Shown: piece after piece, positions 53,655-63,540 of the stretch
How positions within the stretch are numbered: position 1 is the first letter of the stretch
Layout: each line of letters opens with the position of its first letter
Source: Pedobacter frigoris
Lineage (GTDB): Bacteria; Bacteroidota; Bacteroidia; Sphingobacteriales; Sphingobacteriaceae
Direction: 5' to 3'
NCBI RefSeq assembly: GCF_005116445.1
Contig: NZ_SWBQ01000001.1
Coordinates: 496,001 to 560,000, forward strand
DNA: 64,000 bases
Position numbers and translations under genes: made by a program
The notes under the pieces: generated by a model
What the model was told of the DNA's origin: nothing
Seen by the model: the letters and a program-made list of their open reading frames with translations, nothing else
Databases searched by the model: none

Positions 53655-55928
53655 ATGAAATTATTCAGTAGCCAATTTTCAATAATATTTATCTTATTAC
53701 TTTTCAGGGTAAGTTCCATTGCACAGGTAAAAGCAACAAAAACGCAGGACGATTTAAAGCTTTGGGACAACAAGCCGGCAAAAGACTGGATGATGGAGGC
53801 CTACCCAATTGGAAATGGGAGGATAGGGGGTATGGTGTTTGGAGGTGTAGATAAAGAGCAGATACAATTTAACGAAATCAGCCTGTGGACCGGAGATGAG
53901 ATCAATACAGGAGCTTATCAGGCTTTCGGAAATATTTTTATTGATTTTAAAGATACAGATAATACAACAGTTCCTGCTGATTACAAGAGAGTGACGAATC
54001 TTAGCAGAGGGGTTCATACCATATCTTATACCAATGGAGGGGTTGCTTATAAACGCGAGTATTTTTGCAGTTTTCCCGATCAGACCATGGTATTACATTA
54101 TGCTGCTGATAAAAAAGCAGCTTATTCGGCCGTAATTCAAATTAAAGATGCCCATGATATTAAGGAAACAGCTGAAGGATTGAAACTGATCATCAGAGGT
54201 AAGCTGGAAAATGGAATGGCTTATAGCGCTACATTATTATTGAAAACTGAAGGAGGTAAAGCAACGACTGAACCTAATGGAAAGGGTGGTTTTCAGTTGA
54301 CACTTCATAAAGCAGACTCCTTTACCCTTTTGCTCGCTGCTGCTACAGATTACAGCAATAAACGCGAGCAAAAGTGGAAAGGTGAAGCTCCTGACCTCAA
54401 AGTAAATCGTATCCTTGCTTTGGCCGGTGCTAAAAGTTATGCGACACTTATAAATAATCACGTTAAAGACTACCAAAGCCTTTTTGGCAGGATGTCATTG
54501 AATATTGGCAGTACTCCGGTATCTGTATTGGCGCTGCCTACCTATAAAAGGCTATTAAATTATGGGAAAGCTGCAGATCCTCAATTGGAAGCCTTGATTT
54601 TTCAATATGGCAGGTACCTGCTGATCAGCTCGTCACGCAAAGGAGGCTTACCGGCCAATTTGCAGGGCTTATGGAACAACAGCAACAATCCGCCCTGGAG
54701 ATCTGATTATCACTCAAATATTAATATTCAGATGAACTACTGGCTGGCAGAGCCAACGAACCTTTCAGAATCTCACATTCCTTACCTCGATTACATCAAC
54801 AGTATGAGATCGGTGAAAAAGGAGAACAGTAAACAAGAATATCCGGGTGTAAGGGGCTGGACCGTAAAAACAGAGAATAATATTTTTGGTGGTGAAAGTT
54901 TCTTGTGGAACACGCCAGGCAGTGCATGGTATGTGCAATCTATATGGGAGCACTATGCGTTTACAAAAGATAAGGAATATCTAAAGAATTTTGGTTACCC
55001 TATTATAAAAGAGATCACTGAATTTTGGGATGATTACCTGAAGCGTAGAGAAGACGGTACACTTGTGGCCCCTAAAGGTTGGTCGCCCGAGCATGGACCC
55101 AGAGAAGACGGTGTTTCACATGATCAGCAAATAGTGTATGACCTGTTTACCAATTACATAGAAGCAGCAGATGCTTTGGGTGTAGATAAAACTTACAGAG
55201 ACAGGGTAATGGATATGCGCGAGCATTTACTGAAACCAAAGATCGGCAAATGGGGCCAATTGCAGGAATGGGAAACAGATCGTGATGATCCTAAAGACAA
55301 CCACCGACATGTTTCACATTTATTTGGCTTGCATCCGGGCAGACAATTCAGTGTAGTAGAAACACCAGAACTGGCAAAAGCAGCAAAAGTAAGTCTTCTT
55401 GCAAGGGGAGATGCTTCTACAGGCTGGTCCATGGCCTGGAAAATGAATTTCTGGGCTCGTTTTCACGACGGTGACCATGCTTATGTGATGATCAAAAATT
55501 TCATCACCCCGGTAGGCGGCTCTGGTGTAGATTATAATAATGGCGGCGGTATTTACTCTAACCTGTTCTGCGCGCACCCGCCTTTTCAGATAGATGGTAA
55601 TTTCGGATATACTGCCGGTGTGGCGGAGATGCTGCTTCAAAGTCAGACCCCAACCATAGAATTACTTCCTGCTTTGCCTAAAGAATGGGCAGAGGGAAGT
55701 GTTAAGGGCTTACGTGCAAGAGGTAATTTTGAAATCAGCAATATGGAATGGAAGAATGGGAAAATTGTGAAACTGACCATTAAATCCTTATCAGGTTCAG
55801 ATTGTAATATATCAGCGCCAAATGCTTTAAAGTCTAATCTTGCGCTTAAACAAAGTAAAAGTGTAAATGGATATCAATACACTTTTAAAACCCAGGCCGG
55901 GAAAAGCTATAATTTTAATGGCATTTAA
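53655..55928 (+). CDS. Glycoside hydrolase family 95 (alpha-L-fucosidase-like)
   Basis: A 757-residue exported GH95 enzyme. It starts with a signal ending near SSIAQ. Then come the N-terminal domain with [20 protein letters not shown], the catalytic (alpha/alpha)6 barrel with [17 protein letters not shown] and [13 protein letters not shown] (Asn pair that activates water), the general-acid candidate Glu479 in [10 protein letters not shown], and [17 protein letters not shown] at the end. GH95 enzymes release alpha-1,2-fucose or alpha-L-galactose. The nearby sulfatases fit a fucosylated, sulfated glycan target. Confidence 0.93.
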   Translation: MKLFSSQFSIIFILLLFRVSSIAQVKATKTQDDLKLWDNKPAKDWMMEAYPIGNGRIGGMVFGGVDKEQIQFNEISLWTGDEINTGAYQAFGNIFIDFKDTDNTTVPADYKRVTNLSRGVHTISYTNGGVAYKREYFCSFPDQTMVLHYAADKKAAYSAVIQIKDAHDIKETAEGLKLIIRGKLENGMAYSATLLLKTEGGKATTEPNGKGGFQLTLHKADSFTLLLAAATDYSNKREQKWKGEAPDLKVNRILALAGAKSYATLINNHVKDYQSLFGRMSLNIGSTPVSVLALPTYKRLLNYGKAADPQLEALIFQYGRYLLISSSRKGGLPANLQGLWNNSNNPPWRSDYHSNINIQMNYWLAEPTNLSESHIPYLDYINSMRSVKKENSKQEYPGVRGWTVKTENNIFGGESFLWNTPGSAWYVQSIWEHYAFTKDKEYLKNFGYPIIKEITEFWDDYLKRREDGTLVAPKGWSPEHGPREDGVSHDQQIVYDLFTNYIEAADALGVDKTYRDRVMDMREHLLKPKIGKWGQLQEWETDRDDPKDNHRHVSHLFGLHPGRQFSVVETPELAKAAKVSLLARGDASTGWSMAWKMNFWARFHDGDHAYVMIKNFITPVGGSGVDYNNGGGIYSNLFCAHPPFQIDGNFGYTAGVAEMLLQSQTPTIELLPALPKEWAEGSVKGLRARGNFEISNMEWKNGKIVKLTIKSLSGSDCNISAPNALKSNLALKQSKSVNGYQYTFKTQAGKSYNFNGI

Positions 55929-56037
55929 AAATATATTTAACACCAAAGGAAAGATTTTGTTTAAACATTATTAAAATTGTTTAAACTAAAACATTATTCC
56001 TGTATGCCTGTTAATCTCTTAGTTTACAGCACATCAC

Positions 56038-56352
56038 ATGGAAAAAAATAAGGAAACAGAACCATTTAACATTAGAATTGGTTACGGAGAAAAAGAGGTT
56101 ACGTTAACCATACTGCCAACAAATGAAGGTTATTATAAGGTAATCTATTTCGGAGGCATATTAGGCGCAGTTTGTTTTGATGGAGATGACTGGGACCTTG
56201 TAGAGCCGGCTGAAGTTGTAGCTGGAGATCTTCCTTTTTATGAACCAGAACTTAAAGGAGACAGGCTCGAAATCGTACTTAATGAGCTTACAGTTGACCG
56301 AATAGGAAGAGAAATTGACCTGTATAATGATGAAGATGACGATGTATATTGA
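56038..56352 (+). CDS. Small acidic protein, unknown
   Basis: A 104-residue cytosolic acidic protein without signal peptide. Beta-strand pattern (EVTLTILPTNEGYYKVIYFG, GAVCFDGDDWDLVEPAEVV) and an acidic end (DLYNDEDDDVY). No family recognised. It stands alone between the fucosidase and a sulfatase; the ATG follows an AT-rich leader. Confidence 0.5.
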   Translation: MEKNKETEPFNIRIGYGEKEVTLTILPTNEGYYKVIYFGGILGAVCFDGDDWDLVEPAEVVAGDLPFYEPELKGDRLEIVLNELTVDRIGREIDLYNDEDDDVY

Positions 56353-56402
56353 GTTTCTGCAATAATATTTTCTACTTTCATTAAAATTTAAAAAATTAAT
56401 GT

Positions 56403-57932
56403 ATGAAATTTAGGAATCTAATTGCACTTGGATTAATAAGCATAACATTTGGTGTTTCAGCACAAAATGCTTCAAAAAAAAGTACCGCTGTCAGGCCAAA
56501 TATCATAGTTATCTGTGCTGATGACCTGGGCTATGGTGATTTAAGTTGCTATGGCGCAACGAAAATACAAACACCTAATTTAGATAAACTTGCTGCTTCA
56601 GGTATTCGTTTTACTGACGGACATTGCACTTCAGCAACCTGCACGCCTTCCAGATATGCATTGATGACCGGGGAGTATCCATGGCGGAAAAAAGGAACCG
56701 GCGTTTTACCTGGTGATGCAGCATTGATTGTCCCGACCAATAAAACTACACTTCCTAACTTATTTCAGAAAGCTGGTTATGAAACTGCAATAGTAGGAAA
56801 ATGGCATCTCGGTTTAGGAACTGCTGTTGCCAAGGATTGGAATGGAGCGGTAAAACCAGGGCCCAATGAGGTCGGGTTTGGTTATTCATTCATTTTTCCG
56901 GCTACTGCCGATAGGGTTCCAACCGTTTTTCTTGAGAACCATAAGGTGGTTGCTTTGGATCCTAAAGATCCCATTACGGTAGATTATACGACTAAAGTTG
57001 GAGATGATCCCACTGGGAAAGAACATCCTGAATTGCTTAAATTGCAATCTTCACCCGGTCAGGGACATAACAATACAATTGTAAATGGCATTGGCAGGAT
57101 CGGATATATGAGTGGGGGGAAAATGGCCCGTTGGGTGGATGAAGAGGTTTCTTCTACTTTTCTTACAAAAGCTCAAAGTTTTATTGAGGCGCATCAGAAA
57201 AATCCTTTTTTCCTTTATTTTGCGTTGACAGAACCACACGTACCGAGAATGCCGGCTACTATGTTTAGGGACAAAAGCGGACTTGGCTTAAGAGGGGATG
57301 CAATTCTTCAATTAGATTATACAGTGGGGGAGATCATGAAGCAATTGAAAACCTTAGGCATCGAAAAGAACACGTTAATTGTATTTAGTAGCGACAACGG
57401 TCCGGTGCTTGACGATGGCTACCAGGATGAAGCAGTTACTAAACTAAATGGACATACGCCGGCAGGCAAGTTGCGTGGAGGAAAATACAGCTCACTTGAA
57501 GCCGGAACAAGGGTGCCTTTTATCATCAGTTGGCCCGGTACTATAAAACCAAAAGTCTCTGCTGCGGTAGTGAGTCAACTTGATTTTCTTGCTTCTTTTT
57601 CAAAACTTATAGGTCAGCCTATTCCAGCAGGTGATGGGCCGGACAGTGAAAATACGCTGGATGCTTTTCTAGGTAAATCTGAGAAAGGTCGGGCGATATT
57701 AATCGAACATGCCTCGTCACTTTCAATTGTAAAAGACGGATGGAAATACATCAGTCCGAGTGATGGACCTGCTTATGCCAGATTGGTAGGTATAGAGACC
57801 GGAAACCTGAAAGAAGCGCAATTATTCAATCTGAAAGAAGATTTGAGTGAGCAGCATAACCTGGCTTCTAAAAATCCTGAGAAGGTAAAAGAATTGGCAG
57901 AATTGCTGATGTCCATCAGAGGAGAAAAGTAA
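56403..57932 (+). CDS. Cys-type sulfatase (arylsulfatase / GalNAc-6-sulfatase-like)
   Basis: A 509-residue exported sulfatase: signal ending at SAQNA, metal-binding CADDLGYGDLSCYG (residues 38-51), formylglycine motif CTPSR with Cys80, GKWHLGLG, and SSDNGPVLDDG. It belongs to a different subgroup from the sulfatase at 50499, so the two probably act on different sulfate positions. It lies between GH95 and GH172 genes, consistent with one glycan-degradation district. Confidence 0.91.
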   Translation: MKFRNLIALGLISITFGVSAQNASKKSTAVRPNIIVICADDLGYGDLSCYGATKIQTPNLDKLAASGIRFTDGHCTSATCTPSRYALMTGEYPWRKKGTGVLPGDAALIVPTNKTTLPNLFQKAGYETAIVGKWHLGLGTAVAKDWNGAVKPGPNEVGFGYSFIFPATADRVPTVFLENHKVVALDPKDPITVDYTTKVGDDPTGKEHPELLKLQSSPGQGHNNTIVNGIGRIGYMSGGKMARWVDEEVSSTFLTKAQSFIEAHQKNPFFLYFALTEPHVPRMPATMFRDKSGLGLRGDAILQLDYTVGEIMKQLKTLGIEKNTLIVFSSDNGPVLDDGYQDEAVTKLNGHTPAGKLRGGKYSSLEAGTRVPFIISWPGTIKPKVSAAVVSQLDFLASFSKLIGQPIPAGDGPDSENTLDAFLGKSEKGRAILIEHASSLSIVKDGWKYISPSDGPAYARLVGIETGNLKEAQLFNLKEDLSEQHNLASKNPEKVKELAELLMSIRGEK

Positions 57933-57966
57933 GTCGTTGTAAAAACCGTTTTTAAATAGCATAAAC

Positions 57967-58149
57967 ATGATCAGATTAAACAACGATACACCATCAGATG
58001 TATTGCAGGATGTAAAAGAAGGTGATATGGTGACTGATACATTCAGTAAAACCGGTCTTGTGGAAAGTATTGAAATTACTGATGATGGTCTATATAGGGT
58101 GTATACTTTTCATTTGGTTACCGGAAGAAGTATTGTTATAAGGAAATGA
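57967..58149 (+). CDS. Small protein, unknown
   Basis: A 60-residue soluble protein (MIRLNNDTPSDVLQDVKEGD start) with a beta-hairpin-like C-terminus (YRVYTFHLVTGRSIVIRK). No family recognised. 34 bp after the sulfatase. It is kept because it has an ATG, a protein-like composition and a hairpin at 58159-58190 after its end. Confidence 0.4.
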   Translation: MIRLNNDTPSDVLQDVKEGDMVTDTFSKTGLVESIEITDDGLYRVYTFHLVTGRSIVIRK

Positions 58150-58469
58150 GATTGAGCATGAGCGGATGTAACCCTAAGAACATCCGCTCATTGGAGCTCA
58201 ATGAATAATTATGCGCCACACATAATTATTAGCGTATAAAACCTTAAAAAGATCTCCCTCACTATCCCTAAATACTTTGCTTGGCCCCTAAAACTATTAC
58301 CAGCAGCAAAGTATTCTGAAGTGACTTATAGTCAGTTTCATTATCATATTTGCAAACCAGTTGCCACAGCCGAAAATGGCCTCCAGTGGACTGAAAAGCT
58401 ACATCGCTATAAAGTTGTTATGGTGGTATTTCACCACAATGAGGTGAGATGTTCCCTTGTGTGAATTGC
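58150..58469. other. Intergenic region with hairpin
   Basis: It holds a perfect 10-bp stem TGAGCGGATG/CATCCGCTCA (58159-58190) just after the small gene, without a T run. A plus-strand frame of about 75 codons stays open further on (to about 58461), but it lacks a start and gives no recognisable motif. Nothing else is seen. Confidence 0.4.
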
Positions 58470-60377
58470 TTAGGGGTGATTTTTGATGAGGATCAAACGA
58501 TGTATATTTACAATTGATTTTGCAACATCTCTTTTTATGTGAATGGTTATTGCATTTTTAAAATCATCCAAAACTAAATTGGAGAGAAAAGAATTTGGTG
58601 CTGATTCTCTTTTTTCAGCATAGAATGAAATTGCTTTACTCATTAGTTTTTGCCTTTGCCAGATTTGGATTTCTGCACCATCCGGAGATTTTTCCATATC
58701 AGCATACAATTTATAATTCCCTTTTGGGAGATCACTCAGGTCTATTTTAACCTCACCTCCGTTTGTGCAGTGAAACACGCTGCCCTCAATTTTGATACCT
58801 CCGCTTATAGTGTACTGCATCAGTTGAGGATAAACCATTAAAGTATCAGGTACATAAATCTTATTTAAATTGTAATCTGGTAGCTTTTGTTGACCTTCAT
58901 TAATGGATTTCGAGGCATAATAGAATGCTATGGAGGTATAGTCTCCGGGTTTGTTGTTGTTCTCAGGGCCATGCTCTATGGTGTGACGTATTTCTTTAGA
59001 AAATGGCATTTTATCTGAGATGAACAGGCGATAACCTCCGGTTCTGGCGTAAGGGAGAGAATAATCAAGTGATCCGTGAAGCGGCAAACTCATTTTTCTA
59101 TCCCAGCGATCTAATAGTGCATACCAGCCTCCGTTAAAATAATCTTCGGAACCGGTGCCGTGTATGGTAAGCTTCCCGTCGACAGTAGTTACATCATCGC
59201 CTTCAAAAAATAAGGTCATGCCAGGCGTAAGACCCTGCGCTTGCAATATAGTTCCCACATAATGTCCTTTTCCTTTTCCGGCAAGAAATAAATGAGGTTG
59301 CCCTGGTGTTGTTTTCTTTTCCGGGTTCCAGAAAGCATAAAATTTACCTTCTTTAAGTGGTTCGTATTGCTTTTCGGAGAAATATACATCTGCAGATATT
59401 TTTACGGGATCGGTTCTCATACCCACTTTTTGTAGGTAAAGTAGTTCTATTTTAGCCTTGCTGCCAAAGGGCATAGGGAAATAACAGTAGTTGGTATTGT
59501 CAGCAGAACCGAGCAATAAACTTTGCATAGACTCTTTCCCAAAGGCATATCCAAAGAAATCGGCAACCGGCATGAATACCGCAGGGTGATCTTCATCATC
59601 CCAGGTAATTCGGATTTGCATGCTCTTGTTGAGCCCCCTGAAGCTATCGGCATGATGCAACCTGATCCCGGTAATTCTACCGCCTTTATTGAGATCCGCA
59701 ATTGTTATACTGTCGCCATTGCGAAGTAAGTTCTCTGTGTGAATGGATTTGCCTTTGAAGCTGGCAACTTTATTCCAGTTTTCAGATACCGCATTTAATG
59801 CAGATATTTCCCGACTATCAAGATTTCCACTGAAACTTTTAACCTGATAGTTGGCAGGGTAAGTTCGCTGTTGGATCTGGTAAAACTCCATTTTCTTTCC
59901 TCTTGAAGTAATTTTGCATCCATTTTTAAAGGGTATTGGTACATAGCTGAAATACCCTCCTAATTCATTGCCGGTTAGCGGGGCGATGAAGGGATATACT
60001 TTACCGGTAAACAAATCAGAAAAACATATCGAATAGTTTGGCTTTACGGATCCTTCGAAATAAAAATCTAACGTATCATTGTTTGGGGTAGGCGTCCATA
60101 TCCTGTTGATCACACCATTTCCTTTTGCTTCAAATATCACCAGAGAACCGTCAGGGTTTTTGCGTACAAATGAATACTTGCCGCTAAAGCCATCGTCATT
60201 GTTGCCGGTTGTATCATAAGAGGAAGTTTGCGTCACCCTGGTTTCATCCAAATAAGCTGGAAGATCACTGATGTTTGCCAATTTATTCAATTCTGTAGTC
60301 ATACTAATTTGCTTTTTCTGTGCATTGCTACTCAAAAATAGACTGCTTATTGCTATGAATAAAAGGACTCGTTTCAT
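58470..60377 (-). CDS. DUF2961 / glycoside hydrolase family 172 protein
   Basis: A 635-residue exported protein (signal ending near SSNAQ). It has the DUF2961/GH172 core: DDGFSGKYSFVRKNPDGSLV, GNGVINRIWTPTPN, GTGSEDYFNGGWYALLDRWD and RTGGYRLFISDKMPF. GH172 members act on furanosides such as D-fructofuranose or D-arabinofuranose; the exact substrate here is unknown. C-terminal accessory region from about 510. Transcribed toward the sulfatase/small gene, near the other glycan genes. Confidence 0.85.
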   Translation of the reverse strand: MKRVLLFIAISSLFLSSNAQKKQISMTTELNKLANISDLPAYLDETRVTQTSSYDTTGNNDDGFSGKYSFVRKNPDGSLVIFEAKGNGVINRIWTPTPNNDTLDFYFEGSVKPNYSICFSDLFTGKVYPFIAPLTGNELGGYFSYVPIPFKNGCKITSRGKKMEFYQIQQRTYPANYQVKSFSGNLDSREISALNAVSENWNKVASFKGKSIHTENLLRNGDSITIADLNKGGRITGIRLHHADSFRGLNKSMQIRITWDDEDHPAVFMPVADFFGYAFGKESMQSLLLGSADNTNYCYFPMPFGSKAKIELLYLQKVGMRTDPVKISADVYFSEKQYEPLKEGKFYAFWNPEKKTTPGQPHLFLAGKGKGHYVGTILQAQGLTPGMTLFFEGDDVTTVDGKLTIHGTGSEDYFNGGWYALLDRWDRKMSLPLHGSLDYSLPYARTGGYRLFISDKMPFSKEIRHTIEHGPENNNKPGDYTSIAFYYASKSINEGQQKLPDYNLNKIYVPDTLMVYPQLMQYTISGGIKIEGSVFHCTNGGEVKIDLSDLPKGNYKLYADMEKSPDGAEIQIWQRQKLMSKAISFYAEKRESAPNSFLSNLVLDDFKNAITIHIKRDVAKSIVNIHRLILIKNHP

Positions 60378-60416
60378 AAGATGTAATGGTGTTTTTACTA
60401 AAATACAATTCTATAT

Positions 60417-60812
60417 TTGGATTCGAAAATAAAGCATGTAGCCATGAGTTCAGAAGATGTTTCCTTAATCAGGCAGTCGAGATTAGATTCCAATGTCTGT
60501 ATCGCAAAAAAAGATGTGGATGGGGTAGCCAAGTACTGGATGAAAGATTTTGTGCAGATTGCAGGAGATGGGAGTCATACAGTTGGAAAAAAAAATATTG
60601 TGGAAGACTGGAAATATATGTTTTCCAAAAGCAGTCCTTTATTTGAACGCCTGCCAGATGAAATTGTGATCTCTAAGGGTGGAGAGTTGGCCTGGGAAAA
60701 GGGTGTTTGGAACTATAAAAATGATAAATATCATGGTAATTACGCCGCAATGTGGCGCAAGATAAAAGGGAAGTGGTTTACACAGAGTGAGCTATATGTA
60801 TCGCTGAACTAA
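60417..60812 (+). CDS. NTF2/SnoaL-like domain protein
   Basis: A 131-residue protein of the NTF2-like alpha+beta fold (DUF4440/SnoaL type): DVDGVAKYWMKDFVQIAGDG, SHTVGKKNIVEDWKYMF and YAAMWRKIKGKWFTQSELYV, the last being the usual family ending. No catalytic assignment. An internal ATG at 60444 is an alternative start. Divergent from GH172. Confidence 0.7.
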   Translation: MDSKIKHVAMSSEDVSLIRQSRLDSNVCIAKKDVDGVAKYWMKDFVQIAGDGSHTVGKKNIVEDWKYMFSKSSPLFERLPDEIVISKGGELAWEKGVWNYKNDKYHGNYAAMWRKIKGKWFTQSELYVSLN

Positions 60813-61037
60813 GGTGTCTTGTTTACTGGGAATAGAAAAATAATTAAAATAAAAGTTCCTGTTTTGCGGGAGATGATCGTTTAACTAATAATTCTTCCCT
60901 GAATTTTTTGATGTTACTTAACTTTTATGATGGTTGTAAGTTGGTTTATGACGATCGTAAAGGTTAGGAACGTCAGAGTACGTTAAATAAAGTTAAAATG
61001 GCAGGTTCCTGGAAATTTGATCCTTATCTTGCAGGAA

Positions 61038-61745
61038 ATGAACTTAAAATGCGGCTCACTTCTTATTATTTTTCTGTTAACCAGCTATGTTCAGGTTTTT
61101 GCTCAGAGTGCTAAACTGCTAAAGGGAGCTGTTTTTCAACAGGGAACTACTGCGCGGATTGAGCACGTTTTGGTGTTTAATAAAAATACGGGAAAACATA
61201 CGCTCACCGATGGTCTTGGGATTTTTGAAATGATGTGCAGTGTAGGAGACACACTAAAATTGAGCCTTATTGGTTACATGGACCAGCAGGTTGGAATTGG
61301 CAGACTTGAGAATCTTAAGATTCAATTGCGGCCCAATAACCAACTGGCCGAAGTGAAAATCATAAGTAAGACAGCTTCTAAGCATTTTGCCGAAATCAGC
61401 GCGGCTTATAGTAAAGAAAAAGGGATTTTTTATGGAGGTAAACCTCCGATTGGTCTACTTTCACCTTTTGGAGGAAGTCCCCTTACTTTTTTTCATGAGC
61501 TTTTAGGCAAAGATGGAAAGAGGGTGAGGCGATTGAACCAGCTGGCAAACGAAGCTGAACTGGCAGAGGAAATAGAAAGACGTTTCAATGATCTTAAAAT
61601 ATTAGGCTCAGTGCCGATTAGTAAAGAACAGCTGGCGGCGTTTAAAATATTATATACACCGAAGCTTGATGAATTGAGAAAATGGTCTGATTATCAGTTG
61701 GTAAGTTATATTAAGGCGTCCTATGAGGAATTTATAAAAAAATAA
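61038..61745 (+). CDS. Exported carboxypeptidase-regulatory-like domain protein
   Basis: 235 residues from the ATG at 61038, giving a normal signal peptide (MNLKCGSLLIIFLLTS start, ending near VFAQS). The N-terminal mature domain is CarboxypepD_reg-like (GAVFQQGTTARIEHVLVFNK, DGLGIFEMMCSVGDTLKLSL), with a helical C-terminus from about residue 140. In Bacteroidota such proteins lie on the periplasmic or surface side; the role is unknown. Confidence 0.65.
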   Translation: MNLKCGSLLIIFLLTSYVQVFAQSAKLLKGAVFQQGTTARIEHVLVFNKNTGKHTLTDGLGIFEMMCSVGDTLKLSLIGYMDQQVGIGRLENLKIQLRPNNQLAEVKIISKTASKHFAEISAAYSKEKGIFYGGKPPIGLLSPFGGSPLTFFHELLGKDGKRVRRLNQLANEAELAEEIERRFNDLKILGSVPISKEQLAAFKILYTPKLDELRKWSDYQLVSYIKASYEEFIKK

Positions 61746-61760
61746 ATGCTGGTTTGATTC

Positions 61761-62024
61761 TTATGCCTTAAGATTTAATAACTCATCAATCGCTTTTGCA
61801 AGGGTTCTGTCTTTTTCAGTTACAATATCACCAGCATCGTGTGTGCTCAGCCAGATTTCTACTTTGTTGTATTCATTGGTCCATTTGGGATGATGGTTGT
61901 TTTTCTCAGCCACAAATGCTACTCTTACCATAAAAGCGAAGGCTTCCTGGAAATCCTTGAAAAGCAATACTTTATATAGCTTTTTGTCTATCTCTTCCCA
62001 CTGTTTTTGAACTACATTTTCCAT
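61761..62024 (-). CDS. 4a-hydroxytetrahydrobiopterin dehydratase (PCD/DCoH)
   Basis: An 87-residue protein with the pterin-4a-carbinolamine dehydratase signature: [20 protein letters not shown] (active-site His-His) and [20 protein letters not shown]. It recycles the pterin cofactor after aromatic amino acid hydroxylation. Full family length. Confidence 0.92.
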   Translation of the reverse strand: MENVVQKQWEEIDKKLYKVLLFKDFQEAFAFMVRVAFVAEKNNHHPKWTNEYNKVEIWLSTHDAGDIVTEKDRTLAKAIDELLNLKA

Positions 62025-62104
62025 CTTCTATTATATTAGTCTGTCAGTATAAGTTCAACAAACCAGCTGTGATTAAGTTTAATAGTTTTTAAGTTGTTTA
62101 TTGG

Positions 62105-62488
62105 TTAATGACTTTCAAGTACAGGGGCAGCAGGTCTTACAGTTATTTCCTGTAGCTCTTCTGCTCTTATTTTTCTTTGTGGCTGGTATCCAATTAATGC
62201 CAGATTTATTTCGTCCTGACTATTTGGATTGATCAGTTGCGAGCAATATCCTTCACCAGTTCTGTAACAGAAGCTGATGACTACACGTTCACTTGGATGG
62301 TCAATGTCGGGAAGTGTTTCTAACACACTGAGGAGGTTTTTGAAGACGGCTATTATGTTTTCTTCATCAGGAAGTACAAACAATATTTCCTCTTTTGGAG
62401 CCTCAAAAAATGTAATTGTACGCCAGCTTGGATCATCATAATGCAACTTCAGGTTTAGCAGAAGCTGGGATTTGTACGGATGTTTCAT
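62105..62488 (-). CDS. Hypothetical protein
   Basis: A 127-residue soluble protein with no signal peptide and no recognised family. It has a WRTITFFEAPKEEILFVLPD strand pair and a central CYRTGEGYCSQLINP segment. Its neighbours do not suggest a function. Confidence 0.5.
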   Translation of the reverse strand: MKHPYKSQLLLNLKLHYDDPSWRTITFFEAPKEEILFVLPDEENIIAVFKNLLSVLETLPDIDHPSERVVISFCYRTGEGYCSQLINPNSQDEINLALIGYQPQRKIRAEELQEITVRPAAPVLESH

Positions 62489-62556
62489 TGATTAGTTTGG
62501 TTGGTCTTGCTAATATAAGGTTTTAGGTTCATTTATTTTAGATCACAAACAGGATG

Positions 62557-63342
62557 CTATTCTGACGAAGAGGAAGAATTTAGTTCTTTTTGTTTGTTAA
62601 GGTTAAATTTGAAAAGATCTTCAGTGGCAACTAATTTTCTGGTGCACTTTTCTATGTCAATACCCTCCGGAGACCACAGGTAAGGTCGAAAGCTGTAAGA
62701 TTTGTTCCCATCGAGGTTTGCAATGAATTGATTCCAAGTAGACCACCTTAGTCCCTTATAAAATTGAGAGAGGTCACTGTCAAAGCAAAAACGAACAAAT
62801 TCGCTATACCCTGCACCCAAAGGTTCCCATTTCAAACTATTAGGAGCCAGGTAATAAATGTTCTTCAGATCACTTCCAAATGCGCCATAATTGATCGCAA
62901 AGAAGCCACCAACTGCATCGTCAGCAACTAATAGATAATCTGGTTTGTCTCCGTATTCTTTAATGGTTTTTCCTTTATTCCATTCGGGAACAGAACGGTT
63001 TAATCTGGAGTCTCCCGATCCTAAGATTCTTATCCAGCCGTTATCAATCATAATTCCACCACTATTATAAATTACAGCACCTAAAGTGGAATAAGTCGAT
63101 ACCTGCGTGTTGAATAACGCATCTTTTGCTCTTGATGAGTCACAGGGTAATATCTCAACTTTATTCCTTGCTGAATCTATCCATTTTAGCACAAGTGGCC
63201 AAGCAGGGTCAGTTTTGTTAATTAATTCATCAATGTTTTGCATTTTGTTTTGTGCAAAAGCAATATTGGATAGGACGAAGATGTAAGCGAGAATGATGGT
63301 TTTGATGGCGATTTTCATAGAAGAATGCAATATCTTTTTCAA
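62557..63342 (-). CDS. DUF2625 family protein, exported
   Basis: A 261-residue protein: an N-terminal hydrophobic signal (ILAYIFVLSNIAFAQN), then the DUF2625 body with LINKTDPAWPLVLKWIDSAR, GGIMIDNGWIRILGSGDSRL, DDAVGGFFAINYGAFG and LRWSTWNQFIANLDG. The family is of unknown function, often cytosolic in proteobacteria; this member appears exported. Confidence 0.8.
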   Translation of the reverse strand: MKKILHSSMKIAIKTIILAYIFVLSNIAFAQNKMQNIDELINKTDPAWPLVLKWIDSARNKVEILPCDSSRAKDALFNTQVSTYSTLGAVIYNSGGIMIDNGWIRILGSGDSRLNRSVPEWNKGKTIKEYGDKPDYLLVADDAVGGFFAINYGAFGSDLKNIYYLAPNSLKWEPLGAGYSEFVRFCFDSDLSQFYKGLRWSTWNQFIANLDGNKSYSFRPYLWSPEGIDIEKCTRKLVATEDLFKFNLNKQKELNSSSSSE

Positions 63343-63358
63343 AGATAATTATTGAAAT

Positions 63359-63388
63359 AGTAAAACCGCACATCCATGCGGTTTTACT
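63359..63388. terminator. Bidirectional hairpin terminator
   Basis: Perfect 12-bp stem AGTAAAACCGCA/TGCGGTTTTACT with loop CATCCA between the DUF2625 start and the helicase 3' end. It probably terminates the helicase transcript coming from the right, though 150 bp downstream of its stop. 63389-63540 is AT-rich without a gene. Confidence 0.55.
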
Positions 63389-63540
63389 ATTAGGGGGATA
63401 ATCATTCGAATTGAAATATAATCATATATGACTAATTGCATTTCAAAAAATTAGTATAAAAAAACTATACACTCATAACGGATAATGAGACAGCAACAGG
63501 AAGAAAAATCTGTCAATTTTTAAAGAAATTTATTGATCGG

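Noticed and set aside
58234-58461. An open frame of about 75 codons containing a transposase-like VTYSQFHYH segment
   Set aside because: No start codon, no domain signature and no neighbouring insertion-sequence ends. The resemblance to IS21 transposases is too weak to claim.
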